Part shown: piece after piece, positions 1 to 10,742 of the stretch
Numbering within the stretch: the stretch's first letter is position 1
Layout of the letters: each line of letters opens with the position of its first letter
Assembly: GCF_963678635.1 (NCBI RefSeq)
Contig: NC_087062.1
Coordinates: forward strand, 74,456,349-74,520,348
Source: Symsagittifera roscoffensis
Lineage: Eukaryota > Xenacoelomorpha > Acoela > Convolutidae
Reading direction: 5' to 3'
Length of the DNA stretch: 64,000 nt
Program-made: the position numbers and the translations under genes
The notes under the pieces: model-generated
The model's database searches: none
Told to the model about the DNA's origin: nothing
Seen by the model: only the letters and a program-made list of their open reading frames with translations

Positions 1-161
1 TATCGTGCGTTGTTGCCACGATAAGGGGCTTCGTGTTTTCCGTCTCTTGTGCGACTGTTTTTCACACTATTTGGCGTTCTCCTGCTTTTTTTCTCAGCTT
101 TTTCTGGTCCAAATGGCCGTTTTTCGTATTTCTGAGAAATATTAACTTGAAAATCGAAATT
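1..161. other. Unassigned left edge
   Basis: I see no gene or repeat motif here. It is T-rich sequence downstream of the minus-strand ORF that ends at 162. Confidence 0.4.
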
Positions 162-715
162 TTATAAATAGAAAATTTCAGAATACTTCGACCCTCCTTT
201 CAAGCACTTTTTTATTGTTAAGGCCTTTTCTCTCTGATTCGTGCCTTGTCGAAAGGTTGCGCTGTGCCATCTGGCAGAATGGCACACAGCTATTTGATGC
301 TGAAAATTCGTGATGATTTCAGTTAACTGCTCCGGGGAACACTTCGTATTAAAGTTTTTGGGATGCTTTGTGATACTATTGTTTATCACGTCGTGCCAGA
401 GAATGATTTCTCTGGATTTTAGGGAACCGTTTCTAAGTAACCACTGCAATTTCTTGAGTTTATTCACGTTGTTTGGGTTGAGGCTTAGTCCTGATTTTGC
501 AAAAGTGAATCTTCGATTATTTACTCTTAGATCGTGGGGTAGGTAGTCAAGGGTCCTTCTGAGTGAGCTTGCTCCAACTACAAATAAGTGATCCACCAAC
601 CTGTGTCCACCCACTAGTGTCCACGAGCGGTAGCAGTGGTAAATGAATCCAGTCGAAGTAATTTGAAGTAATTGCAGGGGACCACCACGGCTGTCCCAGT
701 ATATCAACAATTTAT
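162..715 (-). CDS. Exon-like ORF of unknown function
   Basis: This is an open frame of about 182 codons on the minus strand. It contains no methionine codon, and its first in-track codon is TTG, so it is not a complete gene. A good 3' splice site (TTTCAG on the minus strand, complement of 716-721) lies directly upstream, so it reads best as an internal or last exon. The protein has an ordinary, non-repetitive composition, including the motifs GASSLRRTLDYLP and ILWHDVINNSI. That looks like real coding sequence, possibly of a multicopy or mobile family. I recognise no domain and give no function. The tail after about position 260 may be out of frame with the rest, which would make it a decayed copy. 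Confidence 0.35.
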
Positions 716-1094
716 CTGAAACTATTTAATAAGTTCAGAAAGCGGATAAATGAAAACGTTACAATGCTATAGCATTGTAATTTGATGCCATTTGCAGCAC
801 GTAGTGAGTCGATTTAATGTGGATAAAATTTCTTTTGATGTATTTTGTAAATACTGTTTGATGACACTACACTCTGACGTGTTACTCAAAGTTCAATTAG
901 GACATTGACCGGGTCTTTGACCTGAATGACATGAAAAGCATGTCATCAACGATATTTTATATGCAACAGTTCAGCGGGAAAATTGGCTGTTTTGCACCTA
1001 TCATCCTAATCAATTTAAAAAGAGTGGCTATGCCTTAGTTTGATTAAGCAGTTTTTTGGTAATCTATTTTTGGTAGTATCGTTAGATTTTTTCG
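716..1094. other. Spacer before the duplication
   Basis: No gene is visible. The stretch contains a perfect 22-nt palindrome at 759-780. It ends where the duplicated segment starts. Confidence 0.4.
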
Positions 1095-2465
1095 AATTGA
1101 TGATAAATACTTTTGTAATATGAAGAACCTCGGCTTTGAAACAACCAAGATCATAGTCGAAAAGGTCATTCAATTTTTCTGATCGTTTCATTTTGACCAC
1201 TCTTGGGATGTGTGGGTTGGGTCATGTCGCTTTTTTGCTTTTCCCGTAAATAGGAAGGAAGCTTGTTTTGAGATCCAATGTTTTTTTTTGATAGTGTCTT
1301 AACTCTATTTGTATTTGTTTGACTAAAAATCAACAATGCTATAGCTCAGGAAGATGGAGGTCATATTTTGTTAAGGCTAAAATTACGACTGGATTTTGGC
1401 TTGCATGAAAACTTGTTCTTGTTGGCTTATGATCAGAGCAAGGTTGTTGATTAGTATCTTCACTTTTTTCTAGTATCCTCACTTTTTCGTATTCATTATT
1501 TGCAGCTCATATCTTTGCAATTAGTTTTCGAAAGTTTTCGGTTATTATGTTTTAGTCATAATTTACTTCACTGATATGATGTCGTAGTTGATTTTTTTTA
1601 TAGAGAGTGGGAGAAGATCATTTTTCTATCAAGGTTAAGAAAGCTTCTCACATAGAAAGATAGAAGATTGGCTTGTTTTAATCAGTCCGATTCACTTTCT
1701 GTTGCCGTAATTGGGTTTTCCACAAATTCAACCCTCGTCTTTTATTTCCAGTTTCAAATTTCAAGTTCTTAGGTTGTTGGTCAATTTGTTGTTCAGTTAT
1801 TTAGAATAGTCTTTTCTGCAGGCAACCGTTTACGAGTTTGAAGAACAAAAATTGAATTTCAGTTATGTATATTTCAAGATGGAGTAGTGGTGAGATGTAA
1901 AAGCTTCAAGCTTTAATTTTAAGCGCTCAAAAAATTTTTTCTGGTAACTATTTATTTGTGTGGATTTATAAACAGCAATTTCGGCTCAACATGCGTCTAA
2001 CCAACTTTTGTTGCTCACTAGCCACTCCGTAAATGAATTCTTATTTAATTCTGATGATTGTGTTTCTCTGGTGGTTTTTTTTTAGTTTGAAATTTTTCCA
2101 AATTTAGTTTTTTTTATTCGAGATTTTTTCACACATTTTGAAGTTTTTCTTTTTGAGATCTATAAACTAAGGGGTGTTACTCATTTTCGTACTAGTGGGG
2201 GTTATAATTTGGTGGCAGCCTCAAGCTGTAAAGGTTCCAATGTGCCGTGTTCATTGATTGAATGAAGCACAAGAACTGCTAGAGCCCAACGGCTAAAGTG
2301 CAGACGTTTCTTCGCTTCATATGTCAATCATGTGAACGATGTTACATATTCAGAGTAACTTTTTAGCTCTGTTTGAGTTTTAAATTCAAGCTAGGTGGTT
2401 GTGGGTAAAACAGATTTGATCGAAGAAAAATGATGTGTTAGCAGGTGTTTGCAAGAAAAAGCGAT
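1095..2465 (+). other. PUF60 5' flank, copy 1
   Basis: This 1.4 kb is T-rich and not part of the Helitron family. I see no ORF. A promoter or a non-coding first exon of the PUF60 copy could lie here, but no specific motif supports one. Confidence 0.3.
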
Positions 2466-4339
2466 TTATCTATCTATGTCTATCTATCTATATCTATACT
2501 ATATTTAAATGGAGTGACAGCTATCTCCCATGTTTAAGCATAATAATTTTGCATGTTTAACGAACGATTTTTTTCATGTTTAAGCTATATCATATATTGC
2601 AATGCTTTAGAAAGTTTTCCAATTTGTTTTTCGCAAAGTCATTAATTTTTCAGTATTTTTTTTCGAGGCCAAATTAAGTCTGTCTCTCTGTATACCTGCT
2701 TTTTAAATTAATTTGATTATGTCTGTCTACCCGTCGCTTAATTTTTTCAATTTTCATCTATTATCTGTCTATTATTTATTATCTATCTATCTATTATTTC
2801 TTTAAATGCGGGCTTCACTATCTCGCCATGTTTAAGCTTTTCCAACGTATTATTTTTGCATGTTTAACAAATAAAGTTGTTCACGTTTAAGCTATATCGT
2901 ATAATCTTCCAGTTTAATTTCAGTGTTTATTCGAAGTTTGAAATTAGCAACCCAATAGTAGGATATTGTCTATTAGTTCTTTGAATGCGGGCTTCACTAT
3001 CTCGCCATGTTTAAGCTTTTCCAACGTATTATTTTTGCATGTTTAACAAAAAAATTTGTTCACGTTTAAGCTATATCATAAATTGAAATGGTTTTTTTTT
3101 TTTCGATTTTCCAATTTAGTTTCAGTGTTTATTCCAAGTTTGAAGTTAGCAACCCAATAGTAGGATATTGTCAGAGGTTTCCCAGGTTTTGCAATTCTGG
3201 CCTCCAAATGTGAATAACCAAATTCTTTTAGTTTACGAGATAGGCAATTTTCGAGGTTTTTTCAAAAAAATTATGTCTGCTCAAATCTTTGTAGTTTTCG
3301 AGATATGACGTTTTTTTTTGAATTTTTTCAAATTTTTCAGAAAAATTAGATATAACAAATTTCACAAAACTTGAAGTTACCATCTCTGTAGTGAGCCGCC
3401 GTCAGGGTACTCTCAGGAGTTGCGAATTTCGCCGCCAATTATGACTGCTCAAATCCTTGTAGTTTTCGAGATATCATTTTTTTTAAACGATTTTCTCAGA
3501 AATTTTCAAAAAAACTGAAATGTTAAAAAATTCCAAAACTTTGAAGATCTCAGTCCTGTTATTGGAATCTGTGAGGGTAATCTAAGGAGGTTGCGAATCT
3601 TGCCTCTGAATAGGACTGCTCAAAATCTTGCAGGTTTCCAGATATGACGTTTTCTGTGATTTTTCAAAAAAATTTTCATGTTTTTTTTCCAAAGTTTGAA
3701 GTTCTTAACCTGTAGTTGATGGGCTGTCAGAGTAATCTCAGGGGTTGCAAATTTGGCCTTCTATTAAGAATGCCCAAATCAATTTTTTTCAGGATAAGAT
3801 GATTTTTGTGATTTTTTTTTTTAGAAATTTTCAGAAAACTCAAATGACAAAATATTTCGTTAAAGTGAAATTCCCAACCCTGTAGTTGCGTGCTTTCAAA
3901 AACTGCGAATATTGCCATCAAAAAAGACTTTTCAAATTTTGATAGTGTTCGAAATTTGGTTTTTTTTTCGTTTTCAAAAAAAAATACCTCTTTTAGAAAA
4001 CTCAAGGTGAAGTTTCTCAAAATTTGAATTTCCCAACGGTGTAGTTGGGTACTGTAAGGGTACTCTCAGGAGTTGCAAATCTTGCGTCCAAATGCGACTG
4101 CTCAATTGCTCACAGTTCCCAGATGTGAAATGCCTTAGTTCAATTTGATTTTTTTGAAGAACTTGTATAAAACTTCATAAAATTTTATCGTTCTTCAAAA
4201 TTTGTATAAAAAACTTGAATAAAAAAATTTGTGAAATTTTTAATTACGAACCCTGTAATTGGGTGCTGTCAGAGTAAACTCAATGAATAGTTTTTGAGTT
4301 GTTGAAATTTTGAAGCACCGGAGGTGCGGTACTCGCTAG
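2466..4339 (+). mobile_element. Helitron-like element A, copy 1
   Basis: The 3' end carries a short hairpin (GCACC GGA GGTGC, 4315-4327), then 8 nt, then CTAG (4336-4339) followed by T. This is the layout of a Helitron 3' terminus. The 5' end lies inside a TCTA microsatellite, so the first base is uncertain. The body contains several copies of a roughly 100-bp block beginning near TTTAAATGCGGGCTTCACTA, and then a decayed tandem array. There is no Rep-helicase ORF, so the element is non-autonomous. It abuts element B, which suggests nesting. Confidence 0.6.
3170..4300 (+). repeat. Decayed tandem array inside Helitron A, copy 1
   Basis: Units of about 150-200 bp recur. Each contains a variant of CTGTCAGGGTACTCTCAGGAG, then GCGAATCTTGCCTCC, GACTGCTCAAATC, and GTAGTTTTCGAGATATGACG, followed by a T/A-rich spacer. 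Well-preserved landmarks lie near 3286, 3459 and 3640, and degraded ones near 3790, 3936 and 4110. The same units fill elements B and C. Confidence 0.7.
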
Positions 4340-5597
4340 TTATATATTTAAATGCGGGTTTCACTATCTCACCATGTGTAACCTTTTTCAAAGTATTATT
4401 ATTGCATGTTTAACGAAAGAATTTTTGCAACTTTAAGCTATATCTGTAGTGGGGTGCCGTCAGGGTTCTCTCAGGGGTTGCAACTCTTGTCTCAAAATCT
4501 GACTGCTTAGATCTTTTTAATTACCGACATAGGAAGTTTTTTAAGGTTTTTTAATTTATTTTTTCACAACTTAGATGCGTTAAAAACTTAACAAAAGTTG
4601 ATATTACCAGTCCTTTAGTAGCAGGTTCTGTCAAGTTGCTCTCAGACATTGCAAATTTCCCTCCAAAAATGACTGCTGAAATCATTTAAGTTTCCAAGAC
4701 ATGACGTTTTTTCAATAATTCTTAAAAAGTTTTCAAAAATTTTGATTTGAAAGAATTATGCGAAATTTTGAATTCCTAACCCTAAAATGGGTGATCTCAA
4801 GGTACTTACAGAGGCTGCAATTTTTTTTGGACTGCTTAAATAATCTTTGTTTGCGAGATAGCCATTTTTTATGATTTTTCATACCTTTTCAAAAACTAAA
4901 TCTTTTCAAAATTTAACAACGTTAGTTCACAAAGTTTTGATGGGATGCTGCTGAAGCATTCTCAGGAAGTTTTTATAGACCCCAAACATGACTGCCCAAC
5001 GCTTTTAAATTTCCTAGGTATGAATTCTGATTAATTTTTCATGATTTTTGAAAAAAAATTGACTTTTAAGTTCCAAATTTTTTTCTAAATTTGAAATTGT
5101 CCACGCATTCGTGGAGTGAAGTCAGGTTACTACCATCACTTACAGATTTGGCCTACACCCCAATTTTATAGCTCGAATTGTTCACTTTGCTGAAATTGAG
5201 GTTTTTTGTCTGATTTTTCAAAAGTTTTCATTGAACTATCATTTAAACTAAGAAAAAAGTCTGCTGTTTTAAATAAAAAAGAACTAAGTTCAACAAATGT
5301 CTCATTCATGAATTCAGTGATTTTGCCAATGAATTTGTTAAATATGGGGAGTTTATTTGAATGCTATCAGCTATTCTGAAATCCAGTATTTGAAACCCAG
5401 TAGCTTCAGAGATTTGACCACTTTAGTTTATAAACATTTCATTTAGAATTTTTTTGTTCATTTTTTTAAAAACGCGCCCGTCCCTTCTCTTCTTATGATT
5501 GCATTCCTTTAGTTGTTTTTTTTTCATTTATTTTGTATACAAGCTGTTTTCACGTTAAATGCCCTATTTGAAGCACCGGAGGTGCGTTACAAGCTGG
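4340..5597 (+). mobile_element. Helitron-like element B, copy 1
   Basis: It opens with the TATATATTTAAATGCGGG block found inside element A. It ends with the same hairpin (5573-5585), 8 nt, and CTGG (5594-5597) followed by T. CTGG fits the Helitron CTRR rule as well as CTAG does. The interior holds more decayed roughly 180-bp units and about 400 bp of non-repeat sequence. There is no coding capacity. It ends only 92 bp before the PUF60 copy-1 start codon, so it may overlie the original promoter or 5' intron. Confidence 0.6.
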
Positions 5598-5689
5598 TAT
5601 ACTTGATTTCATGCCAACGCTAATCCTTGCTTAATCGTATGAAGAAAAATTTTTCGACCGAAACGACCTACTGTTAGTTTTCAGAAGAA

Positions 5690-7499
5690 ATGGATCTGGC
5701 AAGTTTGTCATCACACATTAGCCAACAACGTCAGAATGTGGAGTTAGAGAAAGCAAAACAATCGTTTACAGTTAAAACGGGCGTTTACTATGATACAAGT
5801 GGACAACGTCATACCACTAATGACCCTGGCATTCATTTTACGGAAGCCGATCCGGTTATTTTGCAGCTGGCTCAAACTGGCAAAGCAATACCCGGCTCTG
5901 GTGTTTTAGAACGTAAACCTCTCAGTGAATCACAGAAAACAGCCCTTTACAAAGCAAAAAAGTATGCAATTGAATTGAGTTTGAAAAATGTTATTATGAA
6001 ACAGAGCATGGTTCATCAACAACAACGTGTTCAGAGTCTGCAACTCGCCGCAAACAAGGAGAGAGCCATGAGTCTCATGTGTCGAATCTACATTGGATCA
6101 GTCTACTATGAGGCAAACGAAGATGCAGTGTCTGGGATGTTCTCACCGTTTGGACCTCTTAAAAGTGTCTGCATGACTTGGGATAATGTTACAGGTATAA
6201 ATCTCTGAACTTGTTTTCACTGGAAGTCTATCTTCTATAAATCAACTAGCCGTTTTAAACGGCGTTTCATTGCTACTATTATTTGTGCAGACTTTACCAA
6301 TGTAGATTTAACACTACATAAACTGTCTATTCGAGCGGTCTTAATTGTCCTGTAAAATCAATGAGTATGATTGAAATAAGTACAGCAAGCATTAGTTATT
6401 CGAAATGAGTTACATAGAAGCCCTTTTAGTCGTGATTTGAGCTGCATCTTTTGCTTTGGACGGTTCCGATTCCTGAGTGAATGATTGCGACTGGAAATAT
6501 TAGTCATATATATAGATCAACTGATTATTGTCATTCAATTCCACGCGAAATTCCTCAGAGAAAAACGAAAAGATAAAGGTTAACAAATTTGGCTGCTACT
6601 ATAACATTCTATCCTACTTGCAAATCATCAGTCTATTCTTGTTGTGAAGAGACTTTAATTGCCTCAGTTTAGACCTACTTATGGACGAAGTTTTTTTTGG
6701 AATAATTTAATATTTAATTATGTTTTGTTTTTATTAGGTAGACATAAAGGTTTCTGTTTCCTTGAGTATGACATACCCGAAGCAGCACAACTCGCTCTTG
6801 AGTAGATGAACAATGCAATGTTGGGAGGGAGAACAATTAAGGTGGGCCGACCTTCTAATATGCCACAAGCTATGCCGATCATCGAGCAAATCATTGAGGA
6901 GTCTAAAAACTATAGCCGAATTTTCGTTTCCTCACTGCATCCCGCTCTGAATGAAAACGACGTCAGAAGTGTATTCGAGAGCTTCGGAAATATTGTGAAT
7001 ATAAATATGCCTCGAAAACTAGACGAAGATCACTGTCCGCATAAAGGATACGCCTTCATAGAGTACGACTCACATAAAGCATGCAATGACGCCATAGCAG
7101 GGATGAACATGTTCGATTTAGGAGGTCAATTGCTTAGAGTCGGTAAGGCGATTACTCCTCCGGACCCCCTACTGAGCTTCCTAGGTCCTGCAATTTTGAC
7201 ACCCGATGAGCAGTTGGCCCAGTCTATTAAAACTGCTCGTCAGGCCGCAGCTAACTATTGCGGTATTTCAGAAGCATTGCAAAGCCAACAATTTACAGTC
7301 ATAGCTCAGGAATGTCTCGACGAAGTAGGAGTTGATCTTTCGGATTTGAACGACCTGGTTCCTCCAGGAATGTCCTTGAAGGTCATCAAGCAGCAAGAAA
7401 GGATGAAGGAAGAACAAGATATGGTTCCTGAGGTGGATACTGATGCTCTGCAGGACTTCGTGGTTCCTGACTTGACGAGTGGCAACACCATTAACTACG
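5690..7499 (+). pseudogene. PUF60 copy 1: exons 1-2 only, nonsense in exon 2
   Basis: Exon 1 (5690-6194) is intact. It encodes the N-terminal region and the first part of RRM1, with the ATG 6 nt after a TTTTCAG acceptor. Intron 1 is GT-AG (6195-6737). Exon 2 (6738-7499) encodes the rest of RRM1, all of RRM2 and the linker, but codon 191 is TAG (6803-6805) where the downstream copy has CAG. Exons 3 and 4, which encode the C-terminal UHM, are not duplicated. Other protein differences from copy 2 are few, for example F26 for V and P55 for Q. On its own this copy could give only a truncated protein. Its intact exon 1 could still be spliced to copy-2 exon 2 by skipping, giving a normal protein; that is inference. 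Confidence 0.85.
6195..6737 (+). other. PUF60 intron 1, copy 1
   Basis: This 543-bp intron has a GTATAA donor and a TTTTTATTAG acceptor. I see no gene or mobile element in it. Confidence 0.8.
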
Positions 7500-7508
7500 G
7501 TTTGTCAA

Positions 7509-9135
7509 TCTATCTATCTATACTATATTTAAATGCGAGTGACAGCTATCTCCCATGTTTAAGCCTGATAGTTTTGCATGTTTAACGAAAGAATTTTTTC
7601 ATGTTTAAGCTATAGCATATATTGCAATGCTTAAGAAAATTTTTCATTTAGTTTTTCACAAGGTCATTAATTTGTCAGTATTTGTTTTCGAGGCGAAATT
7701 AAGTCTTTCTGTCTGTATACCTGCTTTTTAAATTAATTTGATAATGTGTGTCTACCCGTCGCCTAATTTTTGAACTTTCATCTATTATCTATCTATCTAT
7801 TATATATTTAAATGCGGGCTTCACTATCTCGCCATATTTAAGCTTTTTCAACGTATTATTTTTGCATGTGTTGCAACCCCCAGGGTAATCTGAGGGGTTG
7901 CGAATCTTGCCTCAAATTCCCACTTCTCAAGTCCTTGTAGTTTTCGAGATATGACGTTTTTTATGATTTTTTCAAAAACTTAGATTTTAAAAAAATCCAA
8001 AAAGTTGAATCTCAAGCCTGTAGTTGGATATTGTGAGAGTACTTTCTGGTGTTGCGAAATTTGCCTTTGATTATGGCTATTCCAATCGTTGTAGTTTTCG
8101 AGATATGACGTTTTTTTTTGGATTTTTCAAAATTTTTCAGAAAAATTAGATCAAACAAAAATTTCACAAAACTTGAAATAACCATCTCTGTAGTGAGGCT
8201 CTGTCTGGGTACTCTCAGGAGTTAGGATTTTTGCCTCCCATTAGGACTGTGAATTTTGCCTCCAAATAGGACTGCTCAAAATCTTGCAGTTTTCCAGGTA
8301 TGACCTTTTTTGTGATTTAAAAAAAATTTCATGAAAATTAATTAAATTTTTTTTTGAAAGTTCGAAATTCCTAAGCTGTAGTTGGGGGGGGGGCTGTCAG
8401 AGTAATCTCAGGGGTCGTAAATTTGACCTCCAATTAAGAATACCCAAATCATTTTTGTATTAGAGATACGACGATTTTTGTGATTTTTTTTTTAATTTTC
8501 GGAAAACTCAAAATTACAAAATAATTTGTTATTGTTACAGTAAAATTCTCAACCCTGTAGTTGTGTACTTTCAAAGATTGCGAATTTTGCCATCAAAGAA
8601 AATTGCTCAAACTTTGGTAGTTTTCGAGATGTGATTTTTTTCTGGTTTTCAATAAGGTGAAGTTTCTCAAAATTTGAATTGCCCAACATTGTGGTTGGGC
8701 ACTGTAAGAGTACTCTCAGGAGTTGCAAATCTTGCGTCTAAATGGGACTGCTCAATTGCTTTCAGTTTTCCAGATGTGACGTTTCTTAATACATTATATA
8801 CTTAGATATAAAAATGTCACAAATTTTAATGGTTTTTTCAAAATTTGAATTAAAAAATCGAATTAAAAATTTTACAAAATTTGAAGTTACTCTCAGGAGT
8901 TGTAAATCTTGCGTCCAAATGCGACTGCTCAAGTCGTTTTAAATTTTTCGAAGAACTTGTATAAATTTTACCTAAATTTTATGGTTCTTCAAAATTTGTA
9001 TAAAAAACTTGAATAAAAAACGTTGCAAAATTTTTAATTACGAACCCTGCAATTATGTGCTGTCAGATTGCTTTCAAAGAACAGTTTTTTTGAGTTGTTG
9101 AAAATTCGAAGCACCGGAGGTGCGGTACACGCTAG
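7509..9135 (+). mobile_element. Helitron-like element C, copy 1
   Basis: This is the cleanest of the family. It starts with TCTATCTATC directly after an A (7508). It ends with the hairpin at 9111-9123, 8 nt, and CTAG (9132-9135) directly before a T. A Helitron inserts between A and T with a 5' TC and a 3' CTRR, and all of these are present. It begins only 9 bp past the exon 2 splice junction, so the intron donor reads GTTTGTCAA and then the element. The body repeats the TTTAAATGCGGGC block and the roughly 180-bp units. It is non-autonomous, with no ORF. Confidence 0.7.
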
Positions 9136-9372
9136 TTGAATATTACTTTTTGCTCCTATTAATCATGAACACATAAATAAGAAGTTTAAATAGCACGGTT
9201 TCAAACGAAACTGGGATGTAAGCAGAACTTGCATCTGTAAGCAGAACCTCTATTGTAAGCGGATGTAACCAGAACCTCTACTAAATTCGTTAAGAGTTTT
9301 CTGTAAAGACTGAAGCGGCTTTTAGATAATTTTATGTGATGATATCTGAAATTAAATCGTTTGCAGTTTAAA
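9136..9372. other. Intron-derived tail of duplication unit 1
   Basis: This is the counterpart of 17410-17665 in PUF60 intron 2. It ends at the duplication junction, just short of exon 3. A short tandem motif (TGTAAGCAGAACCTC variants) lies near 9217-9280. Confidence 0.6.
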
Positions 9373-10742
9373 AATTGATGATAAATACTTTTGTAATATG
9401 AAGAACCTCGGCTTTGAAACAACCAAGATCATAGTCGAAAAGGTCATTCAATTTTTCTGATCGTTTCATTTTGACCACTCTTGGGATGTGTGGGTTGGGT
9501 CATGTCGCTTTTTTGCTTTTCCCGTAAATAAGAAGGAAGCTTGTTTTGAGATCCAATGTTTTTTTTTGATAGTGTCTTAACTCTATTTGTATTTGTTTGA
9601 CTAAAAATCAACAATGCTATAGCTCAGGAAGATGGAGGTCATATTTTGTTAAGGCTAAAATTACGACTGGATTTTGGCTTGCATGAAAACTTGTTCTTGT
9701 TGGCTTATGATCAGAGCAAGGTTGTTGATTAGTATCTTCACTTTTTTCTAGTATCCTCACTTTTTCGTATTCATTATTTGCAGCTCATATCTTTGCAATT
9801 AGTTTTCGAAAGTTTTCGGTTATTATGTTTTAGTCATAATTTACTTCACTGATATGATGTCGTAGTTGATTTTTTTTATAGAGAGTGGGAGAAGATCATT
9901 TTTCTATCAAGGTTAAGAAAGCTTCTCACATAGAAAGATAGAAGATTGGCTTGTTTTAATCAGTCCGATTCACTTTCTGTTGCCGTAATTGGGTTTTCCA
10001 CAAATTCAACCCTCGTCTTTTATTTCCAGTTTCAAATTTCAAGTTCTTAGGTTGTTGGTCAATTTGTTGTTCAGTTATTTAGAATAGTCTTTTCTGCAGG
10101 CAACCGTTTACGAGTTTGAAGAACAAAAATTGAATTTCAGTTATGTATATTTCAAGATGGAGTAGTGGTGAGATGTAAAAGCTTCAAGCTTTAATTTTAA
10201 GCGCTCAAAAAAATTTTTCTGGTAACTATTTATTTGTGTGGATTTATAAACAGCAATTTCGGCTCAACATGCGTCTAACCAACTTTTGTTGCTCACTAGC
10301 CACTCCGTAAATGAATTCTTATTTAATTCTGATGATTGTGTTTCTCTGGTGGTTTTTTTTAGTTTGAAATTTTTCCAAATTTAGTTTTTTTTATTCGATA
10401 TTTTTTCACACATTTTGAAGTTTTTCTTTTTGAGATCTATAAACTAAGGGGTGTTACTCATTTTCGTACTAGTGGGGGTTATAATTTGGTGGCAGCCTCA
10501 AGCTGTAAAGGTTCCAATGTGCCGTGTTCATTGATTGAATGAAGCACAAGAACTGCTAGAGCCCAACGGCTAAAGTGCAGACGTTTCTTCGCTTCATATG
10601 TCAATCATGTGAACGATGTTACATATTCAGAGTAACTTTTTAGCTCTGTTTGAGTTTTAAATTCAAGCTAGGTGGTTGTGGGTAAAACAGATTTGATCGA
10701 AGAAAAATGATGTGTTAGCAGGTGTTTGCAAGAAAAAGCGAT
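9373..10742 (+). other. PUF60 5' flank, copy 2
   Basis: This is nearly identical to 1095-2465. No ORF is visible. As in copy 1 it may hold a promoter or non-coding exon, without specific support. Confidence 0.3.

Larger units (their letters stand above)
1095..9372 (+). repeat. Tandem segmental duplication, unit 1 (8.28 kb)
   Basis: From 1095 the sequence is repeated almost base for base from 9373, an offset of 8,278 bp. Small indels, mostly in T and A runs, shift the offset slightly along the unit. The copies share the unique 5' part, the Helitron-like elements and PUF60 coding exons 1 and 2. At the junction the last bases of unit 1 read into AATTGA, which is also present at the left edge of the unit, so there is 4-6 bp of microhomology. 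The few differences include the PUF60 nonsense change in unit 1. The high identity across introns and repeats implies a recent duplication, assuming it is not an assembly artefact. Confidence 0.9.

Noticed and set aside
310-546. 78-codon + strand ORF
   Set aside because: It is the shadow of the better minus-strand frame at 162-715.
2466-2510. CRISPR-like array of TCTA repeats
   Set aside because: It is a simple microsatellite without spacers, in a eukaryotic genome.
3727-4020. Minus-strand ORF, with counterparts at 12003 and 16668
   Set aside because: It lies inside the Helitron arrays and is repeated with them, with no domain; it is a by-product of repeat sequence.
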